Origin: Nectonema munidae
Lineage: Eukaryota > Nematomorpha > Nectonematoida > Nectonematidae
Direction: 5' to 3'
Assembly: GCA_030549495.1 (NCBI GenBank)
Contig: JAUIRK010000745.1
Coordinates: forward strand, 62,001-126,000
Length of the DNA: 64,000 nucleotides
Each line of letters begins with the position of its first letter. Position 1 is the first letter of the stretch. Positions 22,815-33,439 of this stretch are shown piece by piece. The translations under genes were made by a program, and so were the position numbers. Under the pieces are notes generated by a model, which did not search any database, had not been told where the DNA came from, and saw nothing but the letters and a program-made list of their open reading frames with translations.

Positions 22815-24827
22815 TTTTTGTACATTTAAAATTTAAAGTCTTTAAACCTTTTCTGTTTTTCTTATTACTATATTAGTGTGAATCGCTGATAGTCATGTCT
22901 GACCCTGCAGCGACAGATGCTAAAACAAAATTGCTGAATCAACTGAAACGGTATTTACCTAGCACAAAACCCATTGAGACTATAGTGGAAGTCGCTAGAA
23001 TCGGAAAATTGGAAGACCTGAAGGTCTTTGATTGTGCCTCACGCACAGACGTTGTAGTGGTATGTATACCATACCCAGCTAAGGGATACCCAGCAAAATG
23101 GGCCATTGATGCTGATTCAACAATCAAGGCTGAGAATACCTTAGGGCTGTTCATCGGCAACTGCTTGGATAATGAAGATGGAGATTCCATGTCAATAGTT
23201 GCACTGGCGATGCCCCTAGTCAACAGGCCAGTAGGGTTAATCGAGGAAACAGGGCGACTCGCTAGTTATCCCATTTACCCGCTGCAATCATCCTTAGCAG
23301 GCACTATTAAGGAGATAGGGATGGCCAATACGGCTGTATGCCTCCCTAAAGTAATAACTTGTTACATAGTTCAAGAGAGAGAGTACTATCTATTCTCCTC
23401 TGATAGTGCTATTCCAATAGAGTCCAAAGTATTCAGTATCATCACTAACCTGTTTCCACATACATTGGAGTGGGTTTATGACCACTATACCGTGACACCC
23501 TATAAATATAAAGGACATGTGGATGACAAGTCGGGAGCATTAGTTTACCAGAAGATAGCAGCTATTGCTGCTTTGTTTAGCCTTGGACCAGCTTACTCAC
23601 AAAGCGACTCTTTGTCTACCCAAATTGGTCGTCGAGCAAAGGCAGCTTTGGTGTCCGGGCAAATAGACCCTCCAACCGTCGAACAGATCGATGGTGTTAG
23701 GGCTATGGTCAGCTGGGTAGTGGGTGATGTGCGAAGAGATATAATTGCATTGCTAGGCCATGCCATCGCCATAACCGATGGAATTATGTACGACCCTTAC
23801 GTGGAGAAGAGCAAACTGACCTCTCTTGAAGATGTATCTCGTGCTGCTGTAATGACCCCACTCGGCAAAGCATTCTTTGAACAGACAAGATTGGTCTACG
23901 ACCAATTCCAAACTACCACTATCCGGTTTGGGGCTCTAATTATAAAGCCATTCCCAGGTTTGGTGAAATCACTTCCGGTCCTTGGACAGAAGATTGCAAC
24001 GCTTTGACTACTGCATACAACAAAATCATGGCAGGACCGTATGCTGGATTACAATCGGTGATTGGCAAACCATCAGGTCGTTCCCTAGAACGGTCTATAC
24101 GGGGTTGTTATATTACCAACTCCACCTTAGTGATTCAAAGCAAGTTCAGGAGTTTTCTAAATACCAGATTGACCGGGTTGGGGCACATATTGCCAACTTA
24201 GAAGAGCGAGCAACGTGTGTAAAGCTGGCGGACTTCATGCCCAGCCCGACTGTGGAGATCATGGCATCGTTGATTTCTGACATGACAGCAGAGAAAGTGG
24301 AAGGATTAAAGCCCCTTGTTGACCCCGTATTCAAAGAACAATTGTTCTTCTACTTGATATCCAAGCAGTCGGTGTGCCCTTGGTTCATCCGCACATTAGA
24401 CCTAGCCAGAACTAAAGAGCTCAGAAAATTGGCTGGACAGGCACAGGCACAGATTGCGAAAATCTTGAGTCGCAAAGTGAGTAGCTTGTTGAGGACGGCC
24501 CGATCGTTACCGGACATTAAGGCCAGTGACGAAATGGTGTCTAAAATAAGAGCATGGAGTAGCGAAACGGAGGAGGCCATCGGAGCAACCTGGGACTCCA
24601 AGAAAACCATAGACCTTCCAGAGTCGGCTGATAAGCGACATGGAAGGCCAGTTACAAAAGATCCCTGACTTCAAACCTTTTCAATCTTTGCTATCATTTG
24701 ACTGCCAGTCAGCAGAGCTGTTCATTCACAACTCATTTGAGCTCATTCATCATATCACTTAACTTGTTCGGACTGCTAGCATCTTTCCACTAGCAACAAC
24801 TATGTCTCTTTAATTAAGAAAAAAAAA
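22815..24827 (+). pseudogene. endogenous viral element: mononegavirus nucleoprotein fossil
   Basis: The coding region at about 22895-24668 encodes a protein of about 590 residues beginning MSDPAATDAKTKLLNQLKRY. Its composition and layout (globular helical core, 'MVSWVVGDVRRDIIALLGHA', and a C-terminal charged tail) fit nucleoproteins of non-segmented negative-strand RNA viruses, in the bornavirus/nyamivirus/artovirus neighbourhood; the family is uncertain. GC content and codon use are clearly richer than in the flanks, and the reading frames are long, implying a fairly recent insertion. It is broken, with about one visible break. A leader of about 80 nt precedes the start, and a gene-end-like signal closes the copy at 24810-24827. 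Only this one viral gene is present. Confidence 0.65.
24810..24827 (+). terminator. mononegavirus-type gene-end signal
   Basis: TTAATTAAGAAAAAAAAA lies about 140 nt after the nucleoprotein stop. In the filovirus/nyamivirus/paramyxovirus group, viral mRNAs end at a conserved '(T)TAAT(T)AAG' plus A-run, copied from a U tract. Its position after a nucleoprotein frame supports origin from a viral mRNA or genomic RNA. An alternative is a short retained poly(A) tail. Confidence 0.5.
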
Positions 24828-25560
24828 TCAGCCATCCTCATTCTTTGGATCAAAAGCATGGACAAGGATGCCTGGAGCCTGCCATACAGGATAAAGCACG
24901 TCTCCTCAGCTGAAAATCCTGCAGACAAGCCCTCCAGGATGACGACCACCACCTCACACTATGTCAAGATCCTTGATTGTGTTATCTATGGAGATACCAC
25001 GGTGGCTCGGAAGATTCTTCCAGCTTGGAACAAGTTCCAGATCAGCTCTGGCCTAACGGATGCCGAAGGTCAAATGGTACGTAAGGAGATAGGAGCCTTG
25101 ATGGACGCCTTTCCTGCCTCCTCGCCTGTCAATCCCTTGCAACCAGCGAATCACAGGATCCCTCAACTCGCTGGAAAGTGACACCTCTAGGGAGCAGTTA
25201 AGCAGTTGGTGTCAACAAGCCAGTTGGCGCGAGATGCTCCTATCTCCGCCCTTATAACAACTCGAAGCACCGGATGTGCCTCGACGACGGCAAGATTCTT
25301 GTTTACGCTGGTGGGTATAAAGGGCGACGCATAGCCAGATCTGATCACTTTTTCTTCGTATCGTTTCACTGCTACGCCCAGCCCACCCGCCCAAAAAGCC
25401 GATTCTTCCTAGCAGAGTTTCTCCAAATCCGGAGAATCTCTCTCCTCTTTTTCTCACATACTATTGCATGTTCATTATTTTGTGTGTGTTTTCTTTTGTC
25501 TTTAATAAAGTTTGAATTAGAAAAAGAGAAAAGAGAGAGAGAAAAAAACAAACAGTACGG
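24828..25560 (+). mobile_element. retroelement 3' end (RNase H tail plus LTR/UTR-like region), fossil
   Basis: Directly after the viral A-run, a plus-strand frame contains 'RIKHVSSAENPADKPSRM' (about 24885-24945), the 'H...NPAD..SR' signature near the end of retroelement RNase H domains. After its stop comes about 0.35 kb of GC-richer non-coding DNA with a TGACACC...GGTGTCA inverted pair (25179-25236) and a polyadenylation signal AATAAA at 25504-25509, followed by A-rich sequence. I read this as the 3' end of an LTR or DIRS-like retroelement transcript; the family is unsure and it is fragmentary and broken. No second LTR copy was seen on the other side of the viral gene. Confidence 0.5.
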
Positions 25561-26100
25561 ACTTTAATTTAGGTAGGTCAACCAGAAGCCCTCAATTGCC
25601 CTATGATTTTGTAAATGAAGTCGTTAACAATTATGAACTTTTGAAAGCTAATTATGAGTTCGATAGTGACTGTTTCTTGTGCGAGAACCATGGTTGGAGG
25701 GGTGATTTTAGGTTTTTGTTTGATCTTTGCCAGGCCTTTAGGTTTTACAAGGAAACAAACAAATGGCCTAAAATAGAATGGAGAAATCTGCCACCTCTCC
25801 ACAATGCTAGGTGGAATTCAGGAGCTTATTATGCCTTGATTGCCTTTTTTTGACTCCCAACTTAAGAAATCAACTGGAAAAATTTGTAATTTCATATCCA
25901 AAGACTGGTCTCAGTTTTGGTTTCATAACCAAATGTATGATGAAACGACATATAAAAGCCTGCAAAACGTGATTCTTGCACAAAACTGCACGAAAGCCAT
26001 ACCAACATTCCCTAATTTTTTAGTTCTGCAAGTTCCAAAATAAACATACCAAGAACAAACATCATAGGAAAAAGAGGTGTGAAAAAATGCAAGAAATTGT

Positions 26101-26559
26101 CAACAATTCCCGATCAAAAAACATTTAAGCAGCAAGTTTCTTGCTACTAATCCTTTTTAATATCTTTTTATAGTTTTATCTTACTTCTATAAATAAATGA
26201 TATTTTTGTGGCAATATTTAAACTTTTTTGTTTTATTTTGTTAAGTAAATCATATAATTTTAAGCTCTAAACAATACTATTCATTGAAAAATGATACAGG
26301 ATTAGAAAAAGTTATACCCCTAATCTGGTAGCTTTGAATGCATGTAGACTATATCTCAAAAATTAGAGGTTATGAGTGAAAACTGGTTTCGTATCTGGAA
26401 TCAGCACCATAAAATTAGACTAGAACAACCATTTTCATGCTTGCCTAAATTTTTCTGTAAATCAGTGAATCAAAATAAAATTGTGTAATCAAAGAATCGA
26501 AAAATATTCTTTAAAAAATCAAAAAATATTTATTCTTTTTAAATATATCGTTAGCTCCC
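26101..26559. other. 3' flank of hAT-like transposase gene
   Basis: AT-rich; probably the 3' non-coding end of the preceding element. No gene seen. Confidence 0.35.
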
Positions 26560-28430
26560 GTAAATCTTTGATTTTATTATAAACAAATTCATTGCTGTAT
26601 TTTCATTATATTCGCTATTTTCAATCTTATATAAGCACATCTATTGTTGTATTCATTATATTTCAGTTGTATTTTCCATATTTGATCATTTTCATTGTTG
26701 TATCATAACTTTAATTGCCATCGGTATTTAGTCGCCACTCCCGTAATAATATTGCGTCCTCGTGTTATAGCCAAACGTAAAATGACGATTCAATGTAAGA
26801 AAATTAAAAAATTAATTCATAATAATTGTAGTAACGATTTGGTTAATTTAAGTGAACACTTAGAAGTTCTTTATATCGATGTTGTAAATAAACACAAAGA
26901 AGAAGTTGTAGATACTGACGAGGATGCGTGGATAAATGAAATTTATGAACAATATACAACATGTAAAGCTAGTGTTGAGTGCTATTTGTTTATGTTTAAA
27001 GAGAAGCAAACTTTACTGTTAAGAAAGTTAAGAACAAGTCAAGACAATCTTTTAAATTGTTTTGGTATTTGTGAATCTAAGTTAAATGCTCGCGATAAGT
27101 TACTCGGAACCCTTAAGGAAAAGTTAACTTCATTTGAGTCCTTAAGAGAAGAGTGTGCTGTAACGTTGTCTGGCAAAGAATTTGATGTCACTAGAGAAAA
27201 TTTGAGGTCACTAGAGCTACCAAAAATGAAAAAATTTGAAGCAGACATCAGGGAGTATCTATCATTTAAGAGAGATTTTCTAAAGCACATTTTGCCGATG
27301 TATGGAGAAAGCTCCGCTCCTCTAGTTTTAAAATCCTTATTAGGTATAAATCCATCCCTGTTAATAAGATGTTGTGAAAAGGATGTAACGAAAATGTTTG
27401 ATTGTTTAGATAAACGTTATAACAATCCATATGCAGTTTTAACAAATGTTCTAAATGATATAAAAGCTTTTCCCGTTTTAAGAAGTGGAGATTATAAAAA
27501 ATTTTGCGAGTTTGTTAATTTGATTAAAATTTCTGTTTTCGACTTAGATTCCTTGAACTTAGGTCATGAAATAAAGAATTCAAATACCGTGTCCTTAATT
27601 GAAGAAAAACTTCCTCGGGAAGTAAAATTAAGCTGGTTTAGAAAGTTTTGCAATTCTAATAAAAACGATAAATTTAAAGAACTATTGGATTTTTTAACAA
27701 ATGAATTAGATGTGTATGTATGAATATATGTCATCGAATGGCATAGCCAAAGATAAACATCGTATTAATTTCACAAGTTGTGTTAAACCTAACACATTTA
27801 ATATTCCTTCTTGGAAGGTTGTTCGTGTAGAAGAATTTAAAAATAAGCGATGCTTGTGGCACAACAGTAACACTCATTTAACAAGATATTGCAAATCATT
27901 CTTGAACGCAAGTTGGACACCCGCAAAGAATTTGCATTGAAGTTGAAGTTTTGTTCTTCGTGTTTTAGAGTTAATCATAGTGTTAATAATTGTTTGAACA
28001 AAAATGTATGCGGGTTAGGTAATTGTAAATTATTTCATCATTCTTCAATGCTCTACGATTTCCTTGATTAAAAATGAACTTCAAAGTTTAGGTACCCATA
28101 ATATGAACTTCACAACTTTGTGTAATGAAAACAAAGAATTAAGATGTAAAAGGTATGAAGTTCCTCTCATGAATGTATACAATAACTTGCAAATCGTGAG
28201 AGCTTATGGTGTTCATACCATTTCTTCTCATATAGAAAGTGTCCCGATGGAAAAATTGGCAGAGTTGTTTAATGTTTCCCCTGGTGAGTTAAATCGTCCC
28301 AAAGGTGACATTGAACTTTTGTTAGGAGCTGACTATGCATCATCCATTACCACAGAACAGTTAAAACAATTTAGTACTTTCCGAATCATAAAAGAATTGG
28401 TTTAATAGGTAGCGCGGGCTCTGATTGTCT
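26560..28430 (+). mobile_element. BEL/Pao LTR retrotransposon fossil (gag, zinc knuckles, start of protease region)
   Basis: Parts in order: an LTR-like leader (about 26560-26770, similar to 3560-3735); a gag-like coiled region of about 310 residues beginning near MTIQCKKIKKLIHNN, of the DUF1759 type that BEL/Pao elements carry ('ADIREYLSFKRDFLKHILP', 'LPREVKLSWFRKFC'); Cys/His knuckles 'CLWHNSNTHLTRYC', 'CSSCFRVNHSVNNC' and 'CGLGNCKLFHH'; and a stretch ending 'NRPKGDIELLLGADYASS', the DUF1758/protease-flanking motif of Pao elements. The rest of pol and the 3' LTR are absent. It is broken, with a few breaks, and of moderate age. Confidence 0.75.
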
Positions 28431-28457
28431 CCCTAGTCAAAAATATTTTAAAATATC

Positions 28458-28560
28458 ACATTAAAAATATTTATAAAAACTTATTAATATCTGAGAAAAG
28501 AGGGGAGGGCACTTTACTCTCCAGCACTTGAGAAGGCAAATATAGGCCAGCAGTAAAAAG
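28458..28560 (+). repeat. dispersed repeat terminus, copy 1
   Basis: 42 bases (28458-28499) are identical to 43152-43193, and the next 60 are similar ('CCAGCACTTGAG', 'GGCCAGCA'). At 43 kb this block directly follows minisatellite-type sequence. It looks like the terminal part of a non-autonomous element whose class I cannot name. Confidence 0.65.
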
Positions 28561-29285
28561 GGAAGCAAAATTTTGAAACCACATTTTCATTTCTTGAGAC
28601 ACAGATGTCTAACTGGTTGACTAAAATTTAAGTGTTTTTTGGTCTAAATTTACATATAACTTGATGAGCTTTCATGGTAGTTAGCTGAGTGCTTTCCCTA
28701 AATATTCATATTCTTAAAACTCATCTTGAAATTAAAAAGAAAATATAGGAGCATACAGAGGAGGTAGAGTAGTACTACATATTAAAAAAGATATGAAAGA
28801 ATACAAAGAAACAAGAATAAACATGAGCATGAGTAAATATTTTTTATTTTTTAGTTCACTGGTGACGAATTATGACCAAATGTGGCATAGGTACGGTACG
28901 TTTTAAAATCACGATACGCTACTATATTACGTAACATAGGCCCTTTCTGATTATGACTGAAGAGTTTAAAATAAGAATTGAAAAATATATAATTTAATCT
29001 AAAAAAACAAATAATAGTATAATATTTCCCAATTAAACCATAAAAATAGAAAGTTAAGTGCAAAACAACTAGAAATAAAAATAATAAATAACTCATGTTA
29101 CATTTATAGCCAATTAATACGCAAAAAAAAACAAAAAAACAAAAAAAAATTAAAAAATAATAATTAAAGCACCAAACAATAACAGTTATCACTAATAATA
29201 ACAAAATTTAGATAAAATATATTCATTTTAAAATGAATAATATTCAAATCTAGTCATTTGTATTACCATAGCCAACTAGCCGCAA
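28561..29285. other. AT-rich spacer with A-runs
   Basis: Contains long A-rich tracts (29122-29160) and no gene. The minus-strand frame at 28851-29204 is a low-complexity Phe/Leu-rich translation of A-runs and is not credible as a gene. Confidence 0.5.
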
Positions 29286-29302
29286 GCGGTTATTTTTGAT
29301 GA

Positions 29303-29911
29303 TTGAATGCTAAATATGAATTACTTTGTGATCTCATTACCCGTTTAAATTCTTTTGTTTCACATTCTTTCTCGGTTATTATTTTACAAGAATCGTGTTT
29401 GAACAATAATTTGAACTTATATCCATTGAAAGATTATTTATTTTACTCTTTCAAGAGCAAAATTAACACTCATGGTGGACTAGGTTTTTATATTCATCGA
29501 TCTATTGATTTTAGTTTTAGTGAACATAAAGAATTCAATTTTTTTGAAATAGCTTCTGTGAAATTTTTTTTGAGGGATTTATCCCTCATTGTTCATAATG
29601 TATATCGTCATCCTGATGCTTTGAACAAGGTAAACTTTCTAGAAGAATTTGATGACTTTCTTGTAAATATTGAAAACGGTTCTGGACATGTTTTTGGGGG
29701 AGATTTCAATTTGAATTTATTTAAAATTGCTTTTGACTCCTGTATTTCTAGTTTTTTGAATGGTATTATGTCATCTGAATATTTTCCGTCCATAAGTTGT
29801 TATACTAGAGAAAGTTCTAAATCCTTGATTGACAATTTTTTTATCAACTTTCAAAATAGAGATCATGAGGCTTTTGTTTTGAATGAAAATTTCCAATTGT
29901 ATTATGTTTGA
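29303..29911 (+). pseudogene. LINE apurinic-type endonuclease domain
   Basis: The frame starts at 'NAKYELLCDLI', which normally follows 'LNIQSL' at the beginning of the domain, so the first residues are lost. Motifs: 'VIILQESCLNN' (catalytic Glu), 'IVHNVYRHPDAL', 'HVFGGDFNLNL' (catalytic Asp/Asn) and 'SLIDNFFINF'. The final 'SDH' motif is absent; the frame ends in an unrelated tail and the protein continues in the next frame. Confidence 0.75.
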
Positions 29912-31377
29912 ACTTTGATGACTTCATGATTAAAAGAAATTATAAAAAGTACTTTGACAAAAGGTTGTTTGTTGAAAAAGTTTCTTCAGTAAATTGGGCT
30001 TTCGAAATGCTACAATGCTCTAGTAACCCTGAAATCGCTGCTGATTTCCTGTCAAATAAACTAGCATCACTAGCGAATGACTGTAATTTTGTCAAATCTA
30101 AAAAGGGTCATAATAGTAAGTATAAAATAAAAGATAAGAATTGGCTTTCGGATGAAGTTTTAAGTTTAATTAAAAGAAGGGATAAACTTCATAAAAAAAT
30201 TAATAGTTGTAATAATGTTTGTTCCCTATTGAAAACTGAACTGAAAAGTTTGAGAAATAGGATAAAATTTGAGTGTAGAAAGTTGAAACGTAGATTTTAC
30301 TGTAGTCAGTTTTTAAACATTAAAGACTCCGAGCAAATCTGGTCTAAATTGAATAGTATTCTTAAGCCTGGAAAAATTTCGATATCTGAAATTTCATTGA
30401 ACAGTTCCTCAATTTATGATTCATTTGAGATTGCTAATGCTTTTAATGATCACTTTTGTTCTACCTCAATTTTTTCTATAGGTGATCACTTTTCCAGCTA
30501 TGTCAGTGAAGCATCAAGTATATTTAATTTTAGTAGATTTTCTTCTAATGATCTACTGAATGCAGTCATTTCTCTTGAAAACCGTGATTGTGAAGATTTT
30601 CTAGGGTTGTCCACTAACAAAATCAAAACTATATTGAATATTGTATGCTCTCCATTAGTTTCCCTTTTCAATGATTGTGTTATACATGGTATTTTTCCAC
30701 ATGTTTTTAAAATAGGGCGTGTAATTCCTGTTCATAAAAAGGGATCGAGAATGTTAGTTGAGAATTATAGGCCTATAACTATAGTGCCTATTTTAGCCAA
30801 GATTTTTGAAAGACTTCTTTCTTTGCAAATTGAAAACTATTTTTCTTCAAATAATCTGTATTTTGAAAACCAGCATGCTTTTAGAAAGTATTATTCAACT
30901 GAAACTTTGCATTTTTCTTTTTTGAATAATATTATAACTGACCTTGACAAAAATAAAAAAGTTTTAGCTGTATTTTTAGACATGACTCGAGCATTTAATT
31001 CATTGAATCATATGATACTTTTGGAAAAACTCAAATTGTATGGATTTTCATCATCATCACTTGATCTGGTCGAATCATATCTCCATAAAAGAAAACAGTC
31101 TGTTTCAATAAATGATATTTCGTCTAAACACAGTATGCTACATTGTGGTGTACCTAAAGGCTCCTTACTAGGCCCCTTATTGTTCAAAATATTTATTAAT
31201 GATATTCCTCAAAGTAATCTAAAAATAAAATTATTCTTGTATGCTGATGATGTAACATTATTATTTTCATCTAATTCCATATCATTTGATTCTGAACTTG
31301 AAAATTTGCATAAAAACTATAACGAGGTTTTAAAATGGTGTTCACAAAATTCTTATTCAAATCAAATAAATAATTGA
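29908..31377 (+). pseudogene. LINE reverse transcriptase domain
   Basis: 489 codons: a Lys-rich linker ('WLSDEVLSLIKRRDKLHKKI'), then palm motifs 'NYRPITIVPILAKIFERLL', 'FLDMTRAFNSLNH' (catalytic Asp; the usual AFD reads AFN), 'GVPKGSLLGPLLFKIFINDI' and 'LFLYADDVTLLF' with both Asp of YADD intact. The frame ends about 45 codons after YADD, whereas complete elements run on for 200 or more. Retrotransposition-incompetent. Confidence 0.8.
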
Positions 31378-31480
31378 TTGATAATTTTATGGTGTTATTT
31401 ATTTTTCATGAGAATCAATAAATGTGTGAATAAATCAATCAAACTTGTCAAAAAATGCCAAATATATAAATTTCAAAATA

Positions 31481-33303
31481 CAGTCAAACCTGTCTATAGT
31501 GACCACTCAAGGGAAACAAAAAAGCGGCCGCTATAGACAGGTGGCCGTTTGGCAACCAATTTGAATTTCCATACATACTGTATTAACTTTTAAAAGTGTA
31601 TGCGCATGCATCCTAAATGCATTGTAGCAAACCTTACCCAGAAAAAAATCCTAAATTGTGGAGATTGATTATTATTTAAACAATTTATTACAAATAACAA
31701 TTTATTCGAATTTAATTACAATTTTATTTTTAACAAAATTTATGAAAACAATTTGATTTGAATTTCACGTGTTCTTGAAAAAATCCAACATTGTCTTCTG
31801 CTTTGTTTGCTGCCTCTGACTCTGCCACTCATTCAGGATGGCATCCTCCAGGTCTCATACCCTTTGCTAATTCCAAAAGTGCGAAGATCTATGCATTTGC
31901 TGGCCTCTGAAAAATTACAGATATATGTTTTCGCAGGTGGGTGAGACTCCTCAACTTCATCGTCGCTGTCTTTGACTATATCTTTGTTAATGATTCTTTG
32001 ACGATAGTCCTCCAAGGTCAAAACTGTCTTATTGTTCGTCGTGGCCAGACAGGCATCAACCTCAACAAGTTCTTGAAATGCTACTTGAAGACCCTCTCTG
32101 CAGATAGTTTCGAGCTCATCGGCATTTTCTTCAGCATGTTCTATCTTAGAGTCCTTAGATCCGATGCCACATTTAGTGAAACATTTCCGATTAGTGTTAT
32201 GATCTACATCCGACCATGATCTACTAATCCTGTAAATAGCATGCAAGACGTCGGACTTCATCATGAGATCTGGTGCGGTCATGCCAGGATCTTGCTCCTT
32301 CTGGCTAATAATATGCTTTAGATGACGTTTCCTGAACTTTAGTTTGGTCGCTTGAATGATGCCCTGGTCCATGGGCTGAGTGACGGAAGTGGTGTTGGGA
32401 GGCAGAAAGGGTAGCTTAATGTTCTTCAGATGAAGATGGCACGAAGCATTGTCCAGGATCATGAGAATGTTTCTTTTTTCTCGACCCATCTTAGCATCCA
32501 GCTTACGCATGTATACTTCGAAGAGATTACTTGTCATCCATGTCAGCTTGTTGACGTGATAGTCCACCTAAAGGTCATTCCTATTCATTCGTCCTAAGCA
32601 ACGTGACTTGATTGACTTGCCAATAACCATAAACTGTTCTTTGTCTACAGCGACATTTGCGCATAACACAACAGTTATGCGCTCTTTTGACCTTTTTCCT
32701 CACGAGCAATCGGCACCTTTCAGATAAAGCGTTGAGTCAATTGACGCTTTAAAGAAGAGACCCGTCTCATCCATGTTGTAAATATTGCAGAGTTTGTAAC
32801 TTGCGCAAAGTTCTGGTAATTTTGATATCCACTCAGTGATAACAGCATTGTCGACTCCACCACTCTCTCCATTCATCTTGCCATGTTGTAACAATGTTTG
32901 CGCACGCACAATATTGAAGCTTGAGGCTAAAAGAATGACATCGAATTCTGACCTCCTTTTAGCAGAGCTTTGAAAAATTTTTGATTTATTCCAAACTTAA
33001 TAAGTAAACTTAATTAGCACCTGATGGGGCTTGCAATCCCCGGATTGGGTTCTTGACACCTCAAATTCTGCTCAAAAAATATAATTTTATGAAATATTGT
33101 TTGACAAATTTTAATATCGGTGGCTGCTTTACGGAGCCAAAAAACTGTTTTTGGATGCAATACAAGTGGCCGCTGGCAGCGTTGAACAGGTGACCGCTAT
33201 AGACAAGGTATATAGCACTATTTTTCCTTGCGGGGGAAATTATTTTGCCCACTATCCACAGGTGACCGTTATAGGCAGGTGACCGCTAACACATGTTTGA
33301 CTG
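31481..33303 (-). mobile_element. Tigger/pogo transposon with TIRs and TA duplication
   Basis: The ends are CAGTCAAACCTGTCTATAGT on the left and, read inward from the right, CAGTCAAACATGTGTTAGCG; both are flanked by TA (31479-31480, 33304-33305). Subterminal copies of 'GGTGACCG(C/T)TATAG(A/G)CA' lie at both ends. Length 1.82 kb, shorter than a full-length Tigger of about 2.4 kb, because the region for the N-terminal DNA-binding domain is missing. Confidence 0.9.
31833..32909 (-). pseudogene. Tigger/pogo transposase, lacking DNA-binding domain
   Basis: All three catalytic regions of the DDE_1 domain are visible: 'IYNMDETGLFFK' (first Asp, about 32775), 'ILMILDNASCH' (second Asp, about 32455) and 'FLPPNTTSVTQPMDQGII' (third Asp, about 32370). 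Upstream are the linker 'GKSIKSRCLGRMNRND' and 'YHVNKLTWMTSNLFEVYMRK'; downstream is an acidic tail ending near 31833. One stop lies between the 32700-32909 and 31833-32567 blocks. The CENP-B-like helix-turn-helix domain expected ahead of 32909 is absent. Confidence 0.85.
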
Positions 33304-33439
33304 TAGTTATATATTTAGTTAATATATTTAGTTATTTAAGCTCAATAGATAAAATAATTTTTTCTTTTTTATTTCTCATGAAATTTTCCAACAATAACTT
33401 TATAGATGGGTCATATATTATAAATATATTTAATGATAA

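Larger units (their letters stand above)
21934..26100 (+). pseudogene. hAT-like transposase gene, split by a 2.7-kb insertion
   Basis: The 5' part (21934-22806) encodes a charged N-terminus (SKTKSVVDLYEKYRKKKSD), then 'CLQNSNRKISFAILACKNGS', 'IICDSTAVNNGKENGVVVKF' and 'QFVVCQHHVL'. The 3' part (25580-26043) continues the same protein family: 'YDFVNEVVNNYELLKANYEF', 'WPKIEWRNLPPLHNARWNSG', 'ILAQNCTKAIPTFPNF'. The order 'CDST..N.G..NG' / 'CQ.H' / 'HNARWNSGAYYA' belongs to an invertebrate transposase family with a DDE/RNase-H-like, hAT-like core; its formal class is unsure. The viral/retroelement composite at about 22815-25560 sits between 'QHHVL' and 'YDFVN'. Further frame changes exist near 22340 and 25850. 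Confidence 0.6.
29290..31440 (+). mobile_element. LINE (CR1/Jockey-like), 5'-truncated, internally deleted
   Basis: The copy begins inside the endonuclease domain and ends at AATAAATCAATCAAA near 31430, a simple-repeat 3' end as in CR1/L2-type LINEs. It holds an endonuclease part and a reverse-transcriptase part in slightly overlapping frames. After the YADD block only a short stretch of coding sequence remains, so the thumb/C-terminal region is missing. It sits directly beside the Tigger at 31481. Confidence 0.8.

Noticed and set aside
28851-29204. 117-codon minus-strand ORF rich in Phe and Leu
   Set aside because: It translates A-rich low-complexity tracts; composition and repeats give no sign of a real membrane protein.
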